DNA from: Polynucleobacter brandtiae
Lineage (GTDB): Bacteria > Pseudomonadota > Gammaproteobacteria > Burkholderiales > Burkholderiaceae
Direction of reading: 5' to 3'
NCBI RefSeq assembly: GCF_002797575.1
Contig: NZ_PGTX01000001.1
Span: forward strand, 682,001-746,000
DNA length: 64,000 bases
Shown here: positions 25,646 through 34,716 of the stretch, piece by piece
Position numbering within the stretch: the first letter of the stretch is position 1
How the letters are laid out: each line of letters opens with the position of its first letter
Position numbers and translations under genes: made by a program
Notes under the pieces: generated by a model
Told to the model about the DNA's origin: nothing
Databases searched by the model: none
The model's input: the letters and a program-made list of their open reading frames with translations, nothing else

Positions 25646-26305
25646 ATGTCTCTCAGAATAAATGATGTTGCACCCGACTTTACTGCCGACTCTACAGCTG
25701 GAAAGCTAACACTTCATGAATGGATTGGCGATCACTACGCTATCTTATTTTCCCATCCAAAGGATTTCACACCCGTATGCACCACAGAATTTAGTGCTGT
25801 AGCTCAGCTATCTTCGGAGTTTGAAAAGCGGAACACTAAAGTGATGGGCGTCTCTGTTGATAGTGTTGAAGAGCATCTGAAATGGAAAAAAGATATTGAG
25901 GCTACTGCTGGTGTGCCAGCCAACTTCCCGATCATCGATGATCGCTCATTAGAGGTTGCCAAGCTCTACAACATGTTGCCTGCAGAAGCATATCTACCAG
26001 ACGGTAGAACCCCAGCCCATACAGCGACTGTTCGAACGGTATTCATTATTGGACCCGATAAAAAGATTCGCCTAACGATCTCTTATCCAATGGCAGTGGG
26101 TCGTAATTTTGCTGAGATCTTACGCGCTTTAGACGCCATCCAAATAACTGATGGCGCACCAATTGCCACCCCAGCCAATTGGCAAATAGGTCAGGATGTG
26201 ATTGTGGGCTTAGCCTTAACTGATGAAGCAGCCAAAGAGCGATTTGGCGCGCTAGATATTAAGCTTCCTTATTTACGTTTTGCCAAGGCGCCCACCAAAA
26301 AATAA
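25646..26305 (+). CDS. 1-Cys peroxiredoxin (Prx6/AhpC-TSA)
   Basis: 219 residues. The peroxidatic cysteine lies in SHPKDFTPVCTTEF (about 36-49); a C-terminal dimerisation domain (NWQIGQDVIVGLALT, about 178-192) and no resolving cysteine place it in the Prx6 group. It reduces peroxides using glutathione or other thiols. An AGGA site precedes the ATG by about nine bases. A strong terminator follows. Confidence 0.9.
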   Translation: MSLRINDVAPDFTADSTAGKLTLHEWIGDHYAILFSHPKDFTPVCTTEFSAVAQLSSEFEKRNTKVMGVSVDSVEEHLKWKKDIEATAGVPANFPIIDDRSLEVAKLYNMLPAEAYLPDGRTPAHTATVRTVFIIGPDKKIRLTISYPMAVGRNFAEILRALDAIQITDGAPIATPANWQIGQDVIVGLALTDEAAKERFGALDIKLPYLRFAKAPTKK

Positions 26306-26320
26306 TCTGCACTCGATCAA

Positions 26321-26358
26321 AAAAAACCGCTTCTGGTGAAATACAGAAGCGGTTTTTT
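26321..26358. terminator. Strong bidirectional terminator
   Basis: AAAAAACCGCTTCTG (26321-26335) pairs perfectly with CAGAAGCGGTTTTTT (26344-26358) around an eight-base loop. It sits 16 bases after the peroxiredoxin stop and has the A-run/T-run needed in both directions. Confidence 0.9.
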
Positions 26359-26359
26359 A

Positions 26360-26470
26360 CTATTGAAGCCCTTTGCAGCAGTAATCAAACCACTCCTTGG
26401 GCGTGCGGAGACGACTAGATGAACCGCCACCAAAGCACAGAACAATAAAGTCATACAGCTGGGGTAATAT
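26360..26470 (-). other. Start-less protein-like reading frame, possible gene remnant
   Basis: On the minus strand 36 codons are open and end in TAG just before the bidirectional terminator. The translation looks protein-like (FIVLCFGGGSSS, then TPKEWFDYCCKG), yet no ATG, GTG or TTG occurs in frame; only CTG or ATA could start it. The placement, stop codon then terminator, fits the tail of a decayed gene or a small gene with an odd start. The rest of 26359-26548 shows nothing else. Confidence 0.25.
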
Positions 26471-26548
26471 TCAAGCTAGATTGAAAGTATGATCTTTTAA
26501 ATATTGAATATTTTCACGTCAAGAATTTACCCCTAGGATAAAAATATT

Positions 26549-27085
26549 ATGCCAGTTGAACTTTCTGATTTAGAGAAAAAACTAAAGCCATTACCAAAAT
26601 GGATCTTTATGACGCGGTGGTTGCAGGCGCCGCTATACATTGGCTTAGTAGTCGCTCAAGCAGTCTATGTTTGGCAATTTTGGGTAGAGCTAGTGCACCT
26701 CATTTCACTCTTAGTTCAGAGAATGCCGTCTGAAACTGAAATTATGTTGGTGGTACTGGGACTCATTGATGTTGTCATGATTTCTAATTTACTCGTCATG
26801 GTCATCGTAGGTGGGTGGGAAACTTTTGTCTCTCGCTTAGAGCTAGAAAATCACCCCGATCAACCAGAGTGGTTGTCTCATGTTAATGCTGGGGTTCTAA
26901 AGGTAAAGTTAGCAACTGCCATCATTGGAATTTCATCGATTCACCTATTAAAAACGTTTATTAATGCATCAAGCTATGATGAAAAAACATTAATGTGGCA
27001 GACTTTAATTCACTTGACCTTTGTTTTTTCAGCTCTAGCAATTGCTTACACTGAAAAAATTACTGCTTCTGCCAAATCACATTAA
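26549..27085 (+). CDS. yqhA: YqhA/TIGR00645 family inner-membrane protein (UPF0114)
   Basis: 178 residues, about four transmembrane helices. [20 protein letters not shown] near the start, [24 protein letters not shown] (about 70-93) and [16 protein letters not shown] (about 116-131) are typical of UPF0114 proteins. The function is unknown; members are linked to membrane and stress physiology. It stands alone before katG, separated from it by a 12-bp hairpin. Confidence 0.85.
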   Translation: MPVELSDLEKKLKPLPKWIFMTRWLQAPLYIGLVVAQAVYVWQFWVELVHLISLLVQRMPSETEIMLVVLGLIDVVMISNLLVMVIVGGWETFVSRLELENHPDQPEWLSHVNAGVLKVKLATAIIGISSIHLLKTFINASSYDEKTLMWQTLIHLTFVFSALAIAYTEKITASAKSH

Positions 27086-27107
27086 GCACATGAAATGCAT
27101 GATCACT

Positions 27108-27135
27108 CTTGAGCAGCTTGAGCAAGCTGCTCAAG
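27108..27135. repeat. Perfect 12-bp hairpin between yqhA and katG
   Basis: CTTGAGCAGCTT (27108-27119) and AAGCTGCTCAAG (27124-27135) are perfect arms around a four-base loop GAGC. There is no T run after it, so it is a weak terminator at best; it may instead stabilise the yqhA mRNA end or be bound by a regulator. Confidence 0.6.
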
Positions 27136-27248
27136 TCCCGATACTAGTTCCAGCACTATCGCTTTATTAGATAAGGGATATTTATTTAAATCGTTAGGCT
27201 TATGCTCACTTAAAGCGCATGATGAATCCACAGTAGTTCAATCAATAG

Positions 27249-29408
<2,160 letters not shown>

Positions 29409-29445
29409 CTTGTATTGGTGAGGCATGAGTTGAACAGTAAAGAGA

Positions 29446-29471
29446 GGGGGCACATTGCTGCTCCCTTTTTT
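29446..29471 (+). terminator. Intrinsic terminator after katG
   Basis: GGGGGCA (29446-29452) pairs with TGCTCCC (29459-29465), one G-T wobble, six-base loop, followed by six T. It overlaps the last bases of the convergent BLUF gene. Confidence 0.75.
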
Positions 29472-29898
29472 ATTGCTTTTTAGCTCCATCTGATACGGAG
29501 CGCATCGCTGCCAACAGCTCAACATCATGATTAGGAATGCCATCGAGTAGGCCTGTCAGATGGGGAACATCTTTAGCGATCAAATCACCGCCATAGAATC
29601 GGATACCCCAATTCGGAAAGGCTCGTTCTTGAATGCTATTAAAAGCAAGCTGGCGAACAATCTGATGCCGATAGTCCTTCTGAATTTTTCCCCAAATCTC
29701 TTGAACATCGGCTCTTTTGCCCTCAATAATTTGCGAGAAAAATTGATTTTCATAAAAAAGAACGCCCGTGAGACCGTGGTCGTCATTCCATTTTAGAGAG
29801 ACATCAAATAAATGAATCAAGCTGGACAAACCCATATCTTGGGTCGCCTTACTGATATAACTTAATTCTATCAATTGATCTGGGTGCTCTAAATCCAC
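29470..29898 (-). CDS. BLUF-domain blue-light sensor protein
   Basis: About 142 residues, a stand-alone BLUF domain. IELSYIS (Tyr that bonds flavin), TGVLFYENQFFSQIIEG (the Asn-Gln pair, about 47-63) and FPNWGIRFYGG (Trp) are all present. It binds FAD and reports blue light to a partner; no output domain is fused. A GTG at 29898 just downstream of AGGAG is the best start; the frame is open four codons further to a TTG. A C-terminal tail of about 45 residues may hold the partner-binding helices. It converges on katG. Confidence 0.9.
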   Translation of the reverse strand: MDLEHPDQLIELSYISKATQDMGLSSLIHLFDVSLKWNDDHGLTGVLFYENQFFSQIIEGKRADVQEIWGKIQKDYRHQIVRQLAFNSIQERAFPNWGIRFYGGDLIAKDVPHLTGLLDGIPNHDVELLAAMRSVSDGAKKQ

Positions 29899-30019
29899 TC
29901 TACTCCTCAATGTGTCGGAAACCGCTCATAGACATTAAAATTCTATTCTTTTATATCCGTGAAAAGTATAAGGATTACCCTTAAGTTTTGTTTTTAATAT
30001 TTAATTAGACAAATGTAAA

Positions 30020-30706
30020 CTATTTATTTAGGCGTTCATTGGCAGGAAAGAGATTTTGCAATGCGTCTTTGTCCATTTCTACTTTAAAAGCATGCTGGGT
30101 TTTAATGGCCTCAGCCTTTTGAGCTGCAGGCCTAGCATTAATTTCATCTAACAATCGCTTGACATTGGGTAGTTGCTCAAAAGCATCAGCTCCCAATACA
30201 AATGGAATAACCCTGGCCCAACCCCATACAGACATATCGACTATGGAGTAGCTATCAGCCACCATATATTGTCTAGCCGCCAAATGTTCATTGATAATTT
30301 TCCAATGACGCCAAGCTTCAAAATCATAGCGATTCACAGCATATTCTTTTGGCTCAGGTGCAAAGTGCTTGAAATGCACAGCTTGCCCACAATAGGGTCC
30401 GATGCCCGTGGCTACAAACATAAGCCATGAGAGCATCTCTGCCTTAATTTGAGGAGTGCTTCCTGGTAAAAATTGTTGATATTTTTCTGCCAAGTAAATT
30501 AGGATGGCGTTGCTATCAAAAACCCGAATATCACCATCCAAAAGAGCTGGCGTTTTTGCATTTGGATTGATCCGCATAAAATCAGGTAGGTGCTGCTCAC
30601 CCTTACGAGTATCAACGGCAACTACCTCATATGGAATGTTTGCCTCTTCCAAAAAAAGTGCCACTTTAAGTGGGTTTGGTGAGGGATGAAAAAATAGCTT
30701 AATCAT
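30020..30706 (-). CDS. Glutathione S-transferase family protein
   Basis: 228 residues. The thioredoxin-like N-domain has HPSPNPLKVALFLEEANIPY (about 7-26), PNAKTPALLDGD (about 48-59) and FDSNAILIYLAEKY (about 63-76) with the glutathione-contacting Ser/Asn; the C-domain holds VDMSVWGWARV. It is a YfcG/Ure2-like soluble GST. AGGAG lies six bases before the ATG. It is divergent from yghU with 238 bases between. Confidence 0.85.
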   Translation of the reverse strand: MIKLFFHPSPNPLKVALFLEEANIPYEVVAVDTRKGEQHLPDFMRINPNAKTPALLDGDIRVFDSNAILIYLAEKYQQFLPGSTPQIKAEMLSWLMFVATGIGPYCGQAVHFKHFAPEPKEYAVNRYDFEAWRHWKIINEHLAARQYMVADSYSIVDMSVWGWARVIPFVLGADAFEQLPNVKRLLDEINARPAAQKAEAIKTQHAFKVEMDKDALQNLFPANERLNK

Positions 30707-30944
30707 TAAATTCTCCTGGGGGATGGCTTATTTTTTAATTGTCCGCCGATATAGATAGTCAATCTAACACAACCCTATGACGATGCGACATTCGATCAAA
30801 TGGGGCCCATCATCGATGTATCCACTAGGTATATCGATAGAATCAGGCAAACTGAAAAACGAACACTGCATCAGTGCTTGGTCTTATGATGCTAGCTAAT
30901 TAGCCTAATAAAATATAGCTGTTTACCTACCCCTGGAGAGAAAA

Positions 30945-31799
30945 ATGACAGATTCAACCCAATACAATCCCCCTCAAGTTTGGGCCTGGGAAAAACCAAA
31001 TGGGGGTGAGTTCGCCAGTATTAATCGGCCGACCGCTGGAGCAAGAGAGGAAAAAGAATTACCTATTGGGCGACATCCCTTACAGCTGTATTCCATGGGC
31101 ACCCCCAATGGCGTCAAAGTGACCATCATGCTTGAGGAGCTTCTTGCTCTGGGTCATCAGGGCGCAGAATACGATGCGTGGCTCATTAAAATTGGGGACG
31201 CTGATCAATTTGGCTCTGATTTTGTCAAAATTAATCCCAATTCTAAAATTCCCGCTCTTCTTGATCGTGGCACATCAACACCTATTCGCGTGTTTGAATC
31301 GGGATCTATTCTGTTTTATTTGGCAGAGAAATTTAATGCCTTTCTTTCTAAAGACACTGCAACTCGAACAGAAACAATGAATTGGTTATTTTGGCAAATG
31401 GGTAGCGCTCCATACTTAGGGGGTGGCTTTGGTCATTTTTATTCCTATGCTCCCTTTAAGATGGAATACCCGATTGATCGATTCGCGATGGAAGTAAAGC
31501 GGCAGCTTGATGTTTTGGATCAACGCCTGGCAGTCAGTGAATATTTAGCCGGTGATACTTACACCATTGCAGATATCGCAAGCTTTCCCTGGTATGGCGC
31601 ACTAGCCAAAGGATTGCTCTATGGTGCTGGGGAATTTTTGAGTGTTCATGAGTATGTCAACGTTCAACGCTGGGCCGATACGATACTGTCACGTCCAGCG
31701 GTAAAGCGGGGTCGTATTGTGAACCGCACTTGGGGTGAGCCTCTACAGCAACTGCTTGAGCGTCATGCCGCCAGCGACTTTGATGGTAAATCGCTTTAA
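30945..31799 (+). CDS. yghU: Glutathione-dependent disulfide-bond oxidoreductase
   Basis: 284 residues, longer than a normal GST because of a N-terminal extension (YNPPQVWAWEKPNGGEFASI, about 7-26) typical of YghU/Ure2-like enzymes. The GST N-domain follows with GTPNGVKVTIMLEEL and INPNSKIPALLDRG (about 94-107). YghU reduces small disulfides with two bound glutathiones. It is preceded by a GGAGAG site and followed by a 12-bp hairpin. Confidence 0.9.
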   Translation: MTDSTQYNPPQVWAWEKPNGGEFASINRPTAGAREEKELPIGRHPLQLYSMGTPNGVKVTIMLEELLALGHQGAEYDAWLIKIGDADQFGSDFVKINPNSKIPALLDRGTSTPIRVFESGSILFYLAEKFNAFLSKDTATRTETMNWLFWQMGSAPYLGGGFGHFYSYAPFKMEYPIDRFAMEVKRQLDVLDQRLAVSEYLAGDTYTIADIASFPWYGALAKGLLYGAGEFLSVHEYVNVQRWADTILSRPAVKRGRIVNRTWGEPLQQLLERHAASDFDGKSL

Positions 31800-31808
31800 G
31801 GCATCAAA

Positions 31809-31840
31809 TTCCATGGCTGGTTGAGCATCCAGCCATGGAA
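31809..31840 (+). terminator. Hairpin after yghU
   Basis: TTCCATGGCTGG (31809-31820) and CCAGCCATGGAA (31829-31840) pair perfectly around an eight-base loop; a five-T run follows only nine bases later, so it is a moderate terminator between convergent genes. Confidence 0.55.
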
Positions 31841-31879
31841 CGACACTATTTTTATCTCACTTTAAATTTCTACACTTCA

Positions 31880-32245
31880 CTAACTAAAGATAATCGGTGC
31901 AATAAAGGCGAAGAATCCACCGACCAGGTAAAGCCCCAAACTCAATAGATAGATCCACTTGGAGGCTGCTCTTGTTGATCTGCATGCCTCTCGCTGGTCA
32001 ATTGGACAGGCCATATTTCTTGATCGATATTGCACTATGCCGCTAATGAATAACATGGCACCAGAAAATCCAAAAATCAGCTCTTTATTTTCACTCACCC
32101 AAACGATCTTGGGAAAAATAGTGACTGCAGCAGATAGAGTGGCACCAGCTCCAATAGATACTAGTAGAGCGGGAAGAGCACAGCAAATCAGAGTCGAAGA
32201 GCTCGATAGTAAAGTGATCAAATTAGCAAAATATCGCTTGTTCAT
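31880..32245 (-). CDS. MerT/MerC-like heavy-metal membrane protein
   Basis: 121 residues with about three transmembrane helices. STLICCALPALLVSIGAGAT (about 17-36) carries a vicinal Cys pair in helix 1, as in MerT-type importers, and a second pair-like site (CPIDQREAC) sits in the loop after helix 2. It overlaps the stop of the MerP-like gene by four bases. Together they look like a periplasm-to-cytoplasm metal relay. Metal identity is uncertain; the copper-type partner upstream suggests copper rather than mercury. Confidence 0.65.
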   Translation of the reverse strand: MNKRYFANLITLLSSSSTLICCALPALLVSIGAGATLSAAVTIFPKIVWVSENKELIFGFSGAMLFISGIVQYRSRNMACPIDQREACRSTRAASKWIYLLSLGLYLVGGFFAFIAPIIFS

Positions 32246-32550
32246 TTATTGATCTCTGCAATCGACTTCTGAATCAGGCTAGCACTGACCACCTCAAATC
32301 CAGAATCAACGATTTCTTCTTTAATGAGTTTCTCATTTAAGGTTTTACCCTCTTTAGCTTGTACTAGAACTAATTTCTTTTTCAAATCAACAGTGACCGC
32401 CGCAGTTTCAGGTAGTGCCTTCATGCGCTTTTCAATACCTTGGGCGCAGAAGGCGCAAACTAGACCATTTACCGTCAAACTCATCGTGGTGGTTGCAAAC
32501 GCTTGAACAGAGATAGCCGAAAGGGCTAGAGCAAATATCATTTTTTTCAT
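32242..32550 (-). CDS. Periplasmic heavy-metal-associated (MerP-like) protein
   Basis: About 102 residues with a signal peptide (KKMIFALALSAISVQAFA) and an HMA fold. The metal-binding loop is VNGLVCAFCAQGIEKR (about 26-41), a CxxC pair. The C-terminal helix IVDSGFEVVSASLIQ fits. ATG at 32550 is preferred because AGGA is nine bases upstream; an ATG two codons earlier is also possible. It is the fourth gene of a five-gene minus-strand unit. Confidence 0.75.
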   Translation of the reverse strand: MKKMIFALALSAISVQAFATTTMSLTVNGLVCAFCAQGIEKRMKALPETAAVTVDLKKKLVLVQAKEGKTLNEKLIKEEIVDSGFEVVSASLIQKSIAEINK

Positions 32551-32569
32551 GATCATTTTTCCTAAAAAG

Positions 32570-33208
32570 TTAGTAGGTATACATAAAGTTAATACGAGGC
32601 TGGCCTTGTAGGTTTGCCCCTAATTCCAAAAAGTAGCTTTTGTCGATAATGCGCAGCATGGGGGTGTACTCATATTTTGGTGATACAAAAGACATGCGCC
32701 TTGCTTCAATAATGAGCCATGGCTGCGCTTCATCGTAGTTAGTTTCATAAAATGAAAAGCCCGTTCTAAATGAGGTATTGATGCTACTGGCGTTATTAGC
32801 AAATGATGACTTAACCGTTGCAGCCCCATAAATTCGGGTGGTCTCATAATCCACCTGAATGCCGGGAGATACAGTCGGCTTTGTAGTAGCTGATTGATTA
32901 GTCTTCATTTCTCCAGCGCCTAAAAATAACCAAACGTTAGCTTGTGCATCCGATAAATTCCAGCGATGCGCAAGGCGAGTGTAGGCGAGCTCATTGGTCA
33001 AAGATGTTCTTGAGCTACTATCTGTTTGCTGATACACGCTGGTAATGCCGATGGCATCTTTTGCAGTAACAGAGTAGTTAAACCCTAAATCTGTACTAGT
33101 TTTTGAATAATCAGCCATTCCCATCATGCCGTCCTTATAGGCTAATGGTGCCGCCATGGCATTAAAAGAGCTCACTATCAAAACAGTCAGTAAGGATTGC
33201 TTAATCAC
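32570..33208 (-). CDS. Outer-membrane beta-barrel-like protein of the metal operon
   Basis: 212 residues with a signal peptide (to about NAMA) and an alternating pattern ending in INFMYTY, a typical outer-membrane aromatic C-terminus. No Cys-rich or HMA motif. The first mature stretch PLAYKDGMMGMADYS is Met-rich, which is suggestive of copper binding. I do not recognise a named family. It overlaps the CusF-like stop by four bases, so the two are coupled, and precedes the MerP-like gene by 19 bases. Confidence 0.55.
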   Translation of the reverse strand: MIKQSLLTVLIVSSFNAMAAPLAYKDGMMGMADYSKTSTDLGFNYSVTAKDAIGITSVYQQTDSSSRTSLTNELAYTRLAHRWNLSDAQANVWLFLGAGEMKTNQSATTKPTVSPGIQVDYETTRIYGAATVKSSFANNASSINTSFRTGFSFYETNYDEAQPWLIIEARRMSFVSPKYEYTPMLRIIDKSYFLELGANLQGQPRINFMYTY

Positions 33209-33486
33209 TTGACCCTCTCTATCTGGCTGATTTCCATATAGCCGTTAATTTGCTTAAGCTGAAAGCGAATTTGGTCGTTGGGTTGGTATTTAGAGATATC
33301 AACGCTTTTACTAATATCAAAGGACATACTCATCGAAGGCATGCCAATTGATTTAATTTCGTCATGCTTTAAAAATAAACGGCTTTTGCTAGCATCAACC
33401 CGAATTACCTGTGCATTAGTCCATTCGCCCGAGGCATGAACCACAGTGGCAACTACAAACAATGCTGCAAATATGATTTTTTTCAT
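33205..33486 (-). CDS. CusF-like periplasmic copper-binding protein
   Basis: 93 residues with a signal peptide (KKIIFAALFVVATVVHA) and the small CusF barrel. The metal-site segment reads KHDEIKSIGMPSMSMSF: the His and the two Met of CusF are kept, but the Trp that caps Cu(I) in E. coli CusF is Met here. It likely carries Cu(I) or Ag(I) in the periplasm. AGGAG lies seven bases before the ATG. Confidence 0.8.
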   Translation of the reverse strand: MKKIIFAALFVVATVVHASGEWTNAQVIRVDASKSRLFLKHDEIKSIGMPSMSMSFDISKSVDISKYQPNDQIRFQLKQINGYMEISQIERVK

Positions 33487-33554
33487 ACGAAACTCCTAAT
33501 TTTCTGTAAGTAAGTTCAAAGCGCCCAAATTTTGGACGGACTACGGGATTGAAC

Positions 33555-33893
33555 TTAAGAAATAGGTGGTTTTGCGAGTAACTGGGTTGGCGCCGAATCC
33601 TTTAAGGAAGCATTTCCTAAGGGTGCACCATTTGGAATGTCACTAAGACTATGAGACGCGTCTTGATGGGGAATAGCTGCTATACATAGATCGCAACCAG
33701 GATGGTCTTTATCGGAGTGATTAGATGGGTCATGCTGACCAGCATGGTGGGAAGTATGACCGAGATCAGAGGCTGCGTGCTCAACCGCTACCTCTTGGGC
33801 GATACTTTTACTCAAGCCAGCTACAGGCATGCCCGCCGCATGAATGAGGCTGGAAAATAAACTTAGGCAGATAAGTAAACAAATACGGCGCAT
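33555..33893 (-). CDS. Exported His-rich small protein of the metal operon
   Basis: 112 residues with signal peptide (ICLLICLSLFSSLIHA). The middle is rich in His (GHTSHHAGQHDPSNHSDKDH, about 45-64) and contains a CDLC pair; it is a probable metal sponge or sensor-like protein, DUF2946-like in look. It is the first gene of the five-gene unit, 68 bases upstream of the CusF-like gene. Confidence 0.6.
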   Translation of the reverse strand: MRRICLLICLSLFSSLIHAAGMPVAGLSKSIAQEVAVEHAASDLGHTSHHAGQHDPSNHSDKDHPGCDLCIAAIPHQDASHSLSDIPNGAPLGNASLKDSAPTQLLAKPPIS

Positions 33894-33975
33894 GTTTAGA
33901 TATTAAGCCTTTTTGATAGATTCTGCTTAATTAGCGGCATTCTCACAAGCAAACCTTAAAAGCATACTTTCTCAA

Positions 33976-34074
33976 CTAATCTTTGTCCTGAAACTCTCTA
34001 ACCGTGAGGACTAGTCCAATAATTAGTAGCAAAAAGATGAATATTGCTGGGTAGAGGAGATCACTAAATATCAT
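33976..34074 (-). CDS. Tiny single-helix membrane protein (32 residues)
   Basis: A 32-residue product beginning MIFSDLLYPAIFIFLLLIIG and ending in a charged tail REFQDKD: one transmembrane helix. AGGAAG lies about seven bases before the ATG at 34074, and the ATG overlaps the stop of the upstream gene (ATGA), both strong signs of real translation. Function unknown. It is the last of three small membrane genes. Confidence 0.55.
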   Translation of the reverse strand: MIFSDLLYPAIFIFLLLIIGLVLTVREFQDKD

Positions 34075-34253
34075 GATTTCTTCCTCATCAGTGCGCACAG
34101 CTTGAAATAGATCCCAAATGTAAATATTGCTGGGATCCAAATCGCTGTGAAGATTGCCTGCATCTGGTCTTTCAGTACAAACCACATATAAGCTGAAACA
34201 ACAAATGAAAGCATCACTGCCAAAATAATAAAAAAGTCTGATGGTTTGAACAT
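34071..34253 (-). CDS. Small two-helix membrane protein (60 residues)
   Basis: 60 residues beginning MFKPSDFFIILAVMLSFVVS, with a second helix IFTAIWIPAIFTFGIYF and a basic C-terminus (LMRKKS). The positive end suggests N-in/C-in topology. No family recognised. It lies between two other small membrane genes: 9 bases after one and overlapping the next by four bases. Confidence 0.55.
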   Translation of the reverse strand: MFKPSDFFIILAVMLSFVVSAYMWFVLKDQMQAIFTAIWIPAIFTFGIYFKLCALMRKKS

Positions 34254-34262
34254 GTTTTTTCC

Positions 34263-34493
34263 TTAAGTCTGTTGTTCTTGTAAGTCAAAAAAGAAATGCG
34301 TGGCAGCGCTAATTAAGCAACCAGATATAGCAATAGAAGCAATAATTCTTATGCCAGACGAAATTCCGAACGAAAAAATTTCAAAATCGTAGGCACCAAT
34401 CAAGCCCAGCAACAACATTAAACAACCAATCAGCGTTAGCGCATAACCAATCAGAATGGCTAATTTGTAAGGGGTTGTTTTGCTGGTTTGCAT
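34263..34493 (-). CDS. Small two-helix membrane protein (76 residues)
   Basis: 76 residues beginning MQTSKTTPYKLAILIGYALT, with helices at about 12-36 and 44-64 and a C-terminal DLQEQQT. First of three packed small membrane genes, which share a transcript. ATG at 34493; the frame is open eight codons further to a TTG. A perfect 7-bp inverted repeat lies about 57-71 bases upstream. I do not recognise the family. Confidence 0.5.
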   Translation of the reverse strand: MQTSKTTPYKLAILIGYALTLIGCLMLLLGLIGAYDFEIFSFGISSGIRIIASIAISGCLISAATHFFFDLQEQQT

Positions 34494-34549
34494 ATTAAAG
34501 TTTAAGGTTAGAGGCAATCTGAACTGCGCTAATTTAGTACTTAAATTCG

Positions 34550-34564
34550 GTATTACGGTAATAC
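34550..34564. promoter_or_regulatory. Palindrome upstream of the small membrane gene trio
   Basis: GTATTACGGTAATAC: two perfect seven-base arms around one G. In the 200-base region between the trio and the photolyase gene this is the only strong symmetric site, so it is a candidate operator. The remaining bases hold a short GGCC...GGCC hairpin at about 34673-34693 but no gene. Confidence 0.4.
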
Positions 34565-34716
34565 TATCTGAAAACCAGAGAAGAAGGTGCTAGGCAAATG
34601 AACATGGTACAAAAACACCCATATGCCTTATCTGCTAGACGTTAATACACCCTAATAAATATAGTGTAGGGGTGGCCTGCTGCTGCATAAGGCCAAAGAA
34701 GCCGTCAGTTTCGCCG

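Noticed and set aside
30777..30899. 40-codon ORF between the GST and yghU genes
   Set aside because: No ribosome site; composition fits chance in an intergenic region with both promoters.
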